Source: Allomyces macrogynus ATCC 38327
Taxonomy: Eukaryota > Blastocladiomycota > Blastocladiomycetes > Blastocladiales > Blastocladiaceae
Assembly (NCBI GenBank): GCA_000151295.1
Contig: GG745357.1
Coordinates: forward strand, 219,049 to 234,456
Length of the DNA: 15,408 nt
Direction: 5' to 3'
Shown: positions 1 through 6,945 of the stretch, piece after piece
How the letters are laid out: each line of letters opens with the position of its first letter
How positions within the stretch are numbered: position 1 is the first letter of the stretch
Notes under the pieces: generated by a model
Seen by the model: only the letters and a program-made list of their open reading frames with translations
Databases searched by the model: none
What the model was told of the DNA's origin: nothing
Translations under genes and position numbers: made by a program

Positions 1-77
1 CCGGTTTCCAGATGATAATGGTCGCGAAAATTCTTGGAAGAAGGCCCAGGGGGTTTGGTCAAGATTGAGGGAGATCG

Positions 78-1973
78 ATGGCGGCGGGGGGCGATGTGCC
101 CGCCCCTGGAAAAGGCCGGGGTTCCGGGTCGGTCCCCCCAGACGAAATTTAAGTCCGAGGAGAGCCAAGGAGGAAAGCGCCATTCCCGATTTGCGCGTCC
201 CCGCGCGATTGGCGTCGGGGGGGACCGGCTCGACGCGCCCCAAACCGCGGAGTTGCGCCCGCGGCGACCAAGGGTGACGACAACGTGATTGATCTGACCA
301 AGTCGATCGCCCCCGACTACGAGACCAAGAAGCCGGAAGTGATTGCGCGCGAGAAGAGCGAGCAAGTGGAGCCGTTGCTCGCGGGCCGGCCAGCGCTCTT
401 GCGCAATATTGCGGCCAAGGGGGCCGAGTCTGTGCCAGTGCCGACGACGGTTAAGCGCGTCCTGATCGAGGAAATTGCAGCCGAGGACGTGCCGGTGCGG
501 AACGTGCCGCTGCCGCAGGATGAGGAAGAGGAGGAGGAGATTGGCGAGCGCGACCCGTTCATGCTGCGCGCGTTCCGCAGTAAGCCCACGGCGGCCGCGT
601 CCTCGTCGGCGGCGCGGTCGGTTGGGACGGGTGGGACCGCGTCCCCCGCGACGCTCGCCACGTCGTCGAGCCCGTTCCCGGGCCAAATGCCGCACCAGGT
701 CGAGGAGGAGGGCTCGCACGCCGAGTCGGCCGCGACGCAGCCGGCGCTCGCCGCCGGGTACGAGCCGCTCCCGCTCGACTCGCCCGGGGTCGAACAACCC
801 GAACCGGCCGTCTGGGCAGCAGCCACGAGTCCCGCCGACCCGGCCGCCGAGTCGGCGGCGCTTCTCGAACCGCTCGCCGTGGACGATGCGCTCGACGACG
901 TTGACTTGGCCGAGCACGCGACCGAGGCCGAGACCGAGCGGCTCCTGACTTCCACGAGTGCCCTGACCACGCCATTGCACGAGCGCGACGTCGACGAACT
1001 GTTCGCGCAAATGTCCCGCGACGCGACCGCGGCCCTCGACGCGCGATCGCCGACCATCGATTCGGAAAAGACGCTCTCCCCTGGCCCATTCACGCTCAGC
1101 CGCGAAGACACGCTCTCCCCGCCGCCGCTCGACCGCGAGGATACGATGTCCCCGGTCCCGTTGATCCCGCCGCCGCCCGCGTCGACGCCCGTTCCGCAGA
1201 TGCTACATACGCCCACGGGGTCCCGCCCCGCAACGCCCTCGTCGTCTTCCGGGGCCGCGCACGCACGGAACAAGCGCGGCTTGCGCTTGATCCCCGGGAT
1301 CGCCGCAGGGCCCCAAGCGGCTGGCCCTGCGGGTGGGGACGCGCCCGACCGGTGCGCGACCCCGATCTGGGCGCTCGCGCCCGTCCCGCTCGCGCCGCAC
1401 CCGACGCCCGTCAAGGAATCCGCGTCTGTGTTCCACGGCGACGATGTCGGTACCGTCCCGCGCGCCCCACACGCGACGCCCGTCGCGGAACTGCCCATGC
1501 GGTTCGGACTCGGTAGCGAAGTCCCGCACGCGCCGCCCTCCACGCCGATCGTCGAAATCGAATCGGCGGGCTTGGATTCCCGGCCCGGATCCGCCGCGTC
1601 GTTCCGTGACGGGGCGAGCGTCCCGCGTGCGCCGTACTCGACGCCGGTCACGGAAGATATGCCGTTTGCGAACTGGGAGCGGGGGCGGACGCGCGTGCGC
1701 GCGTGTTTATGCGCGCGCGATGAGATCAGGGAACCGGGGAGAGGCGATGCGGTGATTGCCGGGCCGGATTCGGACGATGAGGATGACAAGGGGCCGACGT
1801 TGGTCGTGCGCCCGATTGCCGCGATCGCGACGCGGCCAATCGAGTTGGGGATTGGGGTGCCGCTGCCGCGGTCGCGCACGGCGAGTCGCGACGAGGAACT
1901 GGTGGAGAGTGTGGAGGTCGTGGATGTGGAGCAGGGTGCGCGGGGGGTGCGGCAGGCGACGGCCTGGCAGTGA
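78..1973 (+). CDS. Disordered Ser/Thr-Pro-rich protein with VPxAPxxTPVxE boxes (frame interrupted near 5' end)
   Basis: I do not recognise the family. One frame is open from 153 to the TGA at 1971-1973. It has no ATG before 561, yet the protein looks real from about 285 (IDLTKSIAPDYETKKP). In the same frame an ATG at 78 opens MAAGGDVPAPGKGRGSGS, but a TAA at 150-152 stops it. Between about 150 and 275 another frame reads protein-like (AKEESAIPDLRVPARL). The likely start is therefore ATG 78, with two one-base length errors near 150 and 272; an upstream intron is the alternative. The protein is low-complexity: an acidic patch (EEEEEE near 530), a cluster of three T[LM]SP sites (about 1060-1160) and four VPxAPxxTP[VI]xE boxes at 1383, 1455, 1521 and 1620. 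Near the end comes an acidic DSDDEDDKGP stretch (about 1770). It has no membrane segment or recognisable enzyme motif. The many S/T-P sites suggest control by proline-directed kinases, which is inference. Confidence 0.6.
1383..1655 (+). repeat. Four degenerate protein repeats, VPxAPxxTP[VI]xE
   Basis: Four 12-codon boxes lie at 1383-1418, 1455-1490, 1521-1556 and 1620-1655, all in the coding frame. They read VPLAPHPTPVKE, VPRAPHATPVAE, VPHAPPSTPIVE and VPRAPYSTPVTE. Start-to-start spacing is uneven (72, 66 and 99 bp), so this is a dispersed linear motif and not a simple tandem array. The Thr-Pro core is invariant. Confidence 0.85.
1689..1719. other. Alternating purine-pyrimidine tract (Z-DNA-prone)
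   Basis: Bases 1689-1706 alternate purine and pyrimidine without a break, mainly as CG/GT steps. After a TT interruption the alternation resumes over 1708-1719. The tract lies inside the coding region of the Ser/Pro-rich protein, where it encodes an Arg/Cys-rich segment unlike its surroundings. Z-DNA formation is only a possibility from base composition. Confidence 0.5.
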
Positions 1974-2715
1974 AGCAAGTTGGGGCCCGACCCCCGACGA
2001 GGAGCTAAGGGAGAGACGTGATGCGGACGCGCTGGACGCGGTTGTGGCGCGTCGTTCGACCGGACGTGACCGTGCAGGCGCGTTGTTTGGTCCGATTTGA
2101 TTTCTGTTTCGACTGACCGGAATTCGGTGGAGGCTTGTGTTTTCCTTCTTTTCCACGCGCTTTCAGCGCGATCTTCCTCTCGAGTGGTGTTGTATTTTCC
2201 TTTTCGCTTTCGTTCGTTTGTGTCCATCGCAACCCATTCCTGGCCACCTTGAGGCCATTCATTTCCATTTCCCCACCCACTCTCACGATTCACTGCACCC
2301 CTGACCTGTTGGCGCCGATGCCGACGACGAGGAGCGGGCCGCGAGCCCGACACGCATTTGACCCATTTCGTGTTTCTATTCTTGGTGAGAGTTGATTGAC
2401 ATTTGATTCCCATGCACAAAACCACCCTTCAATGCCGTTGATTCTCTCGTTTGAAAACGAGCTGTCATTCTGTTTCCATTTTACGGTCGGCCGTGGTCTG
2501 TGTGGTGCGCGCCGCTCGAGAGAGAAGCCCCATCGTGCCGCCGGCGGGGTTGTTCATGACTTGCCACTCGAGCGCCGAGAGACGCGTCGCAACGTGATGG
2601 ACGGCAATGAGGTTTGGAGGACCAAAAATGGGTCGACCCGCAACCGCTCGCATCCTCTCTCCCCAAATCGACACGCGTCGTCCAACCACGCTCCAGTCCC
2701 TCAGCACCACCAACC
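1974..2715. other. Intergenic: 3' flank of gene 1 and promoter/5'UTR of the small repeat gene
   Basis: No convincing gene is present. Base composition drops from very GC-rich to T/C-rich (for example 2140-2300), as expected for UTR or promoter DNA. A perfect 6-bp stem with a 3-nt loop lies at 2156-2170 (cgcgct ttc agcgcg). The last 60 bp before 2716 are pyrimidine-rich, like a 5' leader. Reading frames here are short, on both strands, and have no protein-like composition. Confidence 0.5.
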
Positions 2716-2985
2716 ATGTCCTACCAAGACGAGTTCTCCAACATCCCCGGCAGCGGCAACCAGCAGCCTAACTGGGGTTCCAACGACGAGTTTGCCTCGG
2801 CGCACGTCACGGGCGGTCCGGGCCACGCCGAGTCGTCGACAGCGTACTTCCCACCGACCGAGACGAGCGGAGAGGGCCATGCCGAGTCGTCGACGGCGTA
2901 CTTCCCGCCGACGGAAACGAGTGGGCCGGGACACGCCGAGTCGTCGACGGCGTATTTCCCACCGACGGCGACGGGCGGGTTCTGA
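2716..2985 (+). CDS. Small protein made of three 18-residue tandem repeats (89 aa)
   Basis: I know no family for it. The ATG at 2716 follows ACCACCAACC, a good eukaryotic start context, and the TGA is at 2983-2985. Residues 1-35 are polar, rich in Asn, Gln, Gly and Ser, and contain two DEF motifs. Residues 36-53, 54-71 and 72-89 are three copies of GHAESSTAYFPPTETSG plus one variable residue. The frame extends upstream to another ATG at 2614, but that part looks like a leader, so I chose 2716. Most differences between copies fall at third codon positions and leave the peptide unchanged, which supports this strand and frame over the equally open antisense frame. There is no signal peptide, membrane segment, or dibasic site between repeats, so a secreted pheromone precursor is unlikely. 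It is probably a disordered cytosolic or nuclear protein; its role is unknown. Confidence 0.65.
   Translation: MSYQDEFSNIPGSGNQQPNWGSNDEFASAHVTGGPGHAESSTAYFPPTETSGEGHAESSTAYFPPTETSGPGHAESSTAYFPPTATGGF
2821..2982 (+). repeat. 54-bp tandem repeat, three copies
   Basis: Units at 2821-2874, 2875-2928 and 2929-2982 have exactly 54 bp each and no gap. Copies 1 and 2 differ at nine bases. Seven are synonymous third-position changes and the other two lie in the last codon (GAG versus CCG). Copy 3 differs more at its last five codons. Confidence 0.95.
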
Positions 2986-3604
2986 GGTGGACGCGTTGCC
3001 CTAAGCATGGACAAATACGCGAGGAAGGCGTTCAGCGAGCAAGTCAAGTCGAGTCGCAGGAAGCGGCGTTCTTTGCCAAGTCGCTCCTCGAGCGTCCGCG
3101 AGCAGCAGTCCGGCGCACGACGGTTGCAGTGGAGAATTTTGCATAAGAAGGATGATCCTGGTGTTTAGCGACTGTTATTTTGTGGCCAACTGCATCGCCG
3201 CCAGCGTGTCCTTCGTCGTCGTTGACGTTGTTCATTCAGGTTGGCCGACGTGTTCGTGGTGTGTGGCGCGTGAGGCGCGAGGACCCAGGGAGGGCGGCAA
3301 AAACAAGACGCAGGCAGTTGCCAGGGCGCGCAAATCGCGCATTGTTCGTGTGGCGCTGCCGTCAGCCAACATGCCCAACGAGAGACAGAGAAGTGACCAC
3401 GTTTCCTTCATTGCCACGTTCGTTTTTCATGTTCCCTTTCGTCTCCCCTCTGCACTGCCCGCCTTCGACCGGCCACTAATTTCCACCGCACGCACAACGA
3501 CGATTCCGGTCCTCGACTTGCTGCATTTCTCCTCGCCAAGAGCACCGGACAAGCTCTAGTCCTCGACCAGTTTGCACCGTTTGCTTGTACAACTCGCGCA
3601 CTCC
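2986..3604. other. Intergenic: 3' flank of the repeat gene and 5' region of the exostosin gene
   Basis: I find no supportable gene on either strand. The second half (about 3400-3600) is C/T-rich and resembles a promoter or 5' leader of the downstream glycosyltransferase gene. I see no clear TATA box. Confidence 0.45.
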
Positions 3605-5383
3605 ATGCCGCGACCGTACTCGCCCAGCCCGGCTCTGACCAGCCCAACACGCCAATACAGCCCCACCCCATGGTCGACCCGCCTCTTCCGGCAACTTGGC
3701 CCGCGTAGCAACACGCGCAACGACCGCACCCCACGGCGCCACCGCGCGATTGTACCCGCTTCAGCGCGCTTCAACGACCCGTCATCCTCACCGCGCAAGC
3801 CCGGGTCCGCCGACGACAGCACCATCCGTCTGCTCGACGTCCCCACGCGCGTGGTCACGGGAGCCGTCGCGAGCCCGGACCGGCGCACGTCGCCGTCAAC
3901 ATCGGCATTCGCATCTGAGGACCTGTTTCTCGACGTCGAGGCCCGTGGAGGCGCGGCGAGCGAGTACGAAGACGAAGAGACCGTGACCGATATCTCGGAC
4001 ATTGAGCGCGGGAGGCGCCCGCGACGCGCATCGTCATCTCGGTGGGGTGCGCGTTTCCGCTCGTGGTCACGGAGCGCGAGCCCTGAGCCGCGGTTGGCGT
4101 CATGGAGCCCGCACCGCAGGAACCGGCCGTGGTGCTGCTGCTGCTCAGCACGCACGTGCAAGTGGTGGACGCGGCGCGTGCTGTTCGTCGTGGTCCTGGC
4201 CGTGGTCGCTTTTGGGATATACGTCTTGACTAATGCGACGCTCTACCCGCGGTTCCAAGTCCTCCTCGGCGCGCTGTTTGTCGGGTGGCCCGCGCCGGAC
4301 TCGGCTGCGCTGACGAAGTGCACACTCGGCGACCCTCGGTGCTTTGACCGCACTCGGTGCGGCACGACCGCCGCCGACTTCCGCATCTTTATCTATCCGC
4401 CGGACCAGTCCACCGAATCGGCATCCCAAGGCTCGAAGTGCCAGAACCAGCAACACGCCGCGTACCTCTCCGCATTACGCGCGTCACCCTACGCGACCCC
4501 GAACGCGACCGAGGCATGCCTGCTGTTCCCAAACTTCGACACCTCAGCGCCCGCAGGAACCTCGACCTACACGTCCGGGTGGGCCGTGACCCGCGCATTG
4601 CGGCGGTTACCGCACTGGTACCCCTCAACGGGAAATCGTTGGCCGGGCGCGCACCACGTGGTCATGGAATTCAACGACCGCGACGAACTCGAGTACTTTG
4701 CCGACGCTGCACTCACCTGGAAATCGAGCGCGACCGACCGCGTCGTCCGCCCGGGGATGGATGTGGTCCTCCCGTGCGCCGAGTGTGGTGGCGACGGGCG
4801 CGCGATTTCGCACGAGGAGCGGCGTGTCCCGCCGGCGAACCGGACAACGTTGGCGTACTTTCGCGGGTCGGTCGCGTCGCACCCGGTTCGCGAACGGGTG
4901 GCGGCGTTGGATGATGGGCGCGAAATTATTGCGATTGATTCAAATCGGCCCGCCGATGAGGGGGATCCGGGGTACCGCGCGGGATTGTCGAATGCGGTTT
5001 TCGGTTTGTGTCCGCGCGGGACGGGCGTGCATGTGCGCCGGCTCCTGGAAGTCCTGGATGCGGGTGCGATTCCGGTGTATTACGGCGATCATGCGGTGTT
5101 GCCGTTTGTCGATGTCTTGCCGTGGGACCAGATGGCCGTGGTGGTACCGGAGGGCCAGGTTGATGTGACGCGCGCGATCCTGGACGGGATCGGACCTGCG
5201 GAAAGGGCCAGGATGCACAGGGTGGGCACAGCCGTGTTTGAGCGTGTGCTCGCGGACCCGAAGGGGCACATGGAGCTCGCGCTCGCGGTGGCCGTGTGGC
5301 ACGTGTATGGTGAGCGTACTGGTGTGCTGAGGGAGATTGATGCGTTGGTGCGCCGCGCGGTGGTGGAGACGGCGGGGTCGTAG
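3605..5383 (+). CDS. Exostosin-like glycosyltransferase, GT47 family, type II membrane protein
   Basis: Predicted Golgi or ER glycosyltransferase of 592 residues. The frame opens slightly upstream, but the first ATG is at 3605. Residues 1-190 form a Ser/Arg/Pro-rich cytosolic tail with S-P sites and an acidic patch (about 118-133). A Cys cluster (177-180) and basic residues precede a single membrane anchor at about 191-209, after which the catalytic part would be lumenal. Family landmarks follow: FRIFIYP (259-265), CLLFPNFDT (305-313), LPHWYPSTGNRWPGAHH (335-351), DVVLPC (386-391), TLAYFRG (415-421), then the diagnostic block SNAVFGLCPRGTGVHVRRLL (462-481), LDAGAIPVYYGD (484-495) and LPFVDVLPW (499-507). 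Possible N-glycosylation sites lie at Asn300 and Asn412. GT47 enzymes transfer sugars such as glucuronate, xylose, galactose or arabinose from nucleotide sugars; the donor and acceptor cannot be read here. The frame is intact and has no visible intron. Confidence 0.85.
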   Translation: MPRPYSPSPALTSPTRQYSPTPWSTRLFRQLGPRSNTRNDRTPRRHRAIVPASARFNDPSSSPRKPGSADDSTIRLLDVPTRVVTGAVASPDRRTSPSTSAFASEDLFLDVEARGGAASEYEDEETVTDISDIERGRRPRRASSSRWGARFRSWSRSASPEPRLASWSPHRRNRPWCCCCSARTCKWWTRRVLFVVVLAVVAFGIYVLTNATLYPRFQVLLGALFVGWPAPDSAALTKCTLGDPRCFDRTRCGTTAADFRIFIYPPDQSTESASQGSKCQNQQHAAYLSALRASPYATPNATEACLLFPNFDTSAPAGTSTYTSGWAVTRALRRLPHWYPSTGNRWPGAHHVVMEFNDRDELEYFADAALTWKSSATDRVVRPGMDVVLPCAECGGDGRAISHEERRVPPANRTTLAYFRGSVASHPVRERVAALDDGREIIAIDSNRPADEGDPGYRAGLSNAVFGLCPRGTGVHVRRLLEVLDAGAIPVYYGDHAVLPFVDVLPWDQMAVVVPEGQVDVTRAILDGIGPAERARMHRVGTAVFERVLADPKGHMELALAVAVWHVYGERTGVLREIDALVRRAVVETAGS

Positions 5384-5466
5384 ACTCGGTGCGGACGTAT
5401 TTGCGGCAGTTGCTCTTCGTTTTATTGCGGAACCGAATCTGATAGGAATCAGTGAATATACCTGAC

Positions 5467-5472
5467 TTTATT
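5467..5472 (-). terminator. AATAAA polyadenylation-like signal overlapping a stop codon
   Basis: On the minus strand the stop TAA (5470-5468) is the middle of AATAAA (5472-5467). A canonical signal is expected downstream of the stop, so this one may be chance. The gap to the convergent exostosin stop is only 84 bp, leaving little space for two independent 3' UTRs. Confidence 0.3.
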
Positions 5473-6228
5473 TGCGATGCCTTTGTGCGGCGGCATGCCT
5501 CCGAGATGCGGCCTCGACAGCCGCGATCTTCTCGTCCAGCACGGCCTTCACCTCGCGCGTGTCCAGGACCATGTCGTCCACCGCTTCGAGAACCCTTGCC
5601 GGATCCGACAGTTCGCGATCGAGCCAGCGCCGCAGCTGGGCCGCGTCGTTCCAGTTAATGACTGCGAGCAGTTTCGCGAAAGCGATGCGGTCCTTGAATA
5701 CGAGGGCCCCCGCGACAAAACGAATGCGCTGAACAATGCGGAGGGCGTGGATCATCTCGCGCAACGTGGCCACTTGATTGGCGAGCCGCAACGCGTGAAG
5801 AGCGCCGTGAGCCACAAACCAGTGTTGCGCCGCGAAATGGTTGACGGCGTCGTGGAGTTGAGCCAGGATGCGGATCCACTCGTGTTGAGCGCACACGGCG
5901 ACCAGCGATTCAATGGTGGACTGCACCCGAGGGTCTATTTGCAGTCCGCCGGGCATTGCAGCGAGCCATACGGACCCGACCGCAAGAGCGTTTAGTCGGT
6001 CACTGCTTGTGCTTCTTTGCGCGTCACCAATTCGGCCACGTTTGCGCACAACCTCGCGTAATCCTTCACCACCAAGCAGTGGAGAGCGTTGAGAGCACGG
6101 ACATTATTCGGTGTCGGATGCGGGTCGGCCGTGACGCGGATCGATGCGCGCTGTCGACGAGCGGAGCGAGTTGTGGTCGTGCATGTGCAGACGCGTTCCG
6201 AGCGAATTACGGTCATGGTTGCAGGCAT
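5468..6228 (-). CDS. Unknown helix-rich protein, likely with a frame change near 6000
   Basis: The minus-strand frame 5468-6049 reads as a coherent Ala/Leu-rich helical protein (for example WLDRELSDPARVLEAVDD and VATLREMIHALRIVQRIRF) ending in a Lys/Arg/His-rich tail. The first ATG in this frame is at 5956. Immediately upstream a second frame, open from ATG 6228 to TAA 5992, also looks coding (VRALNALHCLVVKDYARL). The most natural model is one gene starting near 6228 and changing frame around 6000, through a sequence error or an unrecognised intron. The shorter alternative runs 5956-5468 only (162 aa). I recognise no domain. The gene is convergent with the exostosin gene, 84 bp away, and its TAA stop lies inside an AATAAA polyadenylation-like hexamer. 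Confidence 0.45.
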
Positions 6229-6944
6229 CTCGGCTCGTTCGTAAATTGGTGGGCGTGGTTGACACGATGTGCGCGCTGGGACCCCTGTCAATTTATTGTG
6301 ATATGTCTTGGGGATGACAAGGGACATTGTTGTCTGCCCCTGAGAGACGCGAAACCACCAGATTGAGGCTCCCTGGCACAACCTCGGCGCTCGAACCGCA
6401 CCGCAACAATGAGGTTTGGCGAGTGACCTAGCATTGCGGGCACATCCTTGATTTCCTGCTCGCCTCCACAAGCTGACACGGCAACACAATCCGTGCCAGG
6501 CCCAATCCAGCCGTGCCAATCAAACGGCTCTGACTGACCTGGGTCAACAGCGATCACTCCCACGAGAGAAGTGAGAGCGATCACTCCCACGCGAGAAGTG
6601 AGAGACGCACACGGCTGCAATGGCAGCGTTGACATGGACAACCGCAGGTCGTTGAAAATTGCTTGGTTGCAGCAGCTCGCCTCGGCTTTCCAAGGCTGGC
6701 CGCCGCAATGGCCCATACATTTTGCGATTTCAGCACATTGCGAAGTCACTTATAACGCTCTCCCAGCTGGAAATTGCGGACGACTGGGATAATAATCGTT
6801 GCAGAACCCACCTCTCACGAGCGGCCTTGGGCCAGGAGGCAGCTCTAAAGAATCGAGGCTAAGATGGCGCTCCAGGTTGGCACGAGCTCAAGTTGCTCTT
6901 CTAGTGCTGTTTGCAAGAGTGAAGATGATTGATTTGCATAAAAT
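6229..6944. other. Divergent intergenic region containing a 27-bp duplication and copy 1 of a dispersed repeat
   Basis: The region separates the minus-strand helical-protein gene from the plus-strand FAM47-like gene, so it should hold two promoters. It contains the tandem duplication at 6549-6602 and copy 1 of the 220-bp direct repeat. A minus-strand frame at 6288-6749 is open and partly protein-like, but it starts in the tandem duplication and has no homology I recognise, so I do not call it a gene. Confidence 0.45.
6549..6602. repeat. 27-bp tandem duplication, two copies
   Basis: Units 6549-6575 and 6576-6602 are identical except for one base (a/c at the 17th position). Each starts agcgatcactcccacg and ends gagaagtgag. 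No further copies follow. Confidence 0.95.
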
Positions 6945-6945
6945 A
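6712..6945 (+). repeat. Dispersed direct repeat, copy 1, ending at a start codon
   Basis: Shares a series of collinear blocks with 8886-9145: agcacatt, tcccagctgg, ataataatcg, gagcggccttgggc, aagatggcgc, ggttggcacgagc and agttgctctt, then a weaker T/A-rich end containing cttgca or tttgca and taaaat. Copy 1 carries its own short insertion around 6838-6862. The end of the similarity coincides with the ATG at 6945 of the next gene. It may be a shared promoter and leader, a SINE-like or MITE-like element, or an ncRNA; I see no terminal inverted repeats or clear target-site duplications. Confidence 0.75.

Noticed and set aside
317..2425. Long 702-residue open frame on the minus strand opposite gene 1
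   Set aside because: It is a mirror of a GC-rich coding region. Its Ser/Arg/Gly composition follows from the plus-strand codons, and the VPxAPxxTP repeats make sense only on the plus strand.
2821..2982. Mating-pheromone precursor made of tandem peptides
   Set aside because: No signal peptide, no KR-type sites between units, and no C-terminal CaaX box.
2721..3047. Antisense frame across the 54-bp repeats (repeated VGGKYAVDDSA)
   Set aside because: Third-position differences between units are silent in the plus frame, and the plus frame has the good start context.
6288..6749. Minus-strand 153-residue frame containing a repeated LTSxVGVIA
   Set aside because: The repeat is just the 27-bp duplication read in frame; the remainder overlaps the dispersed repeat and has no recognisable domain.
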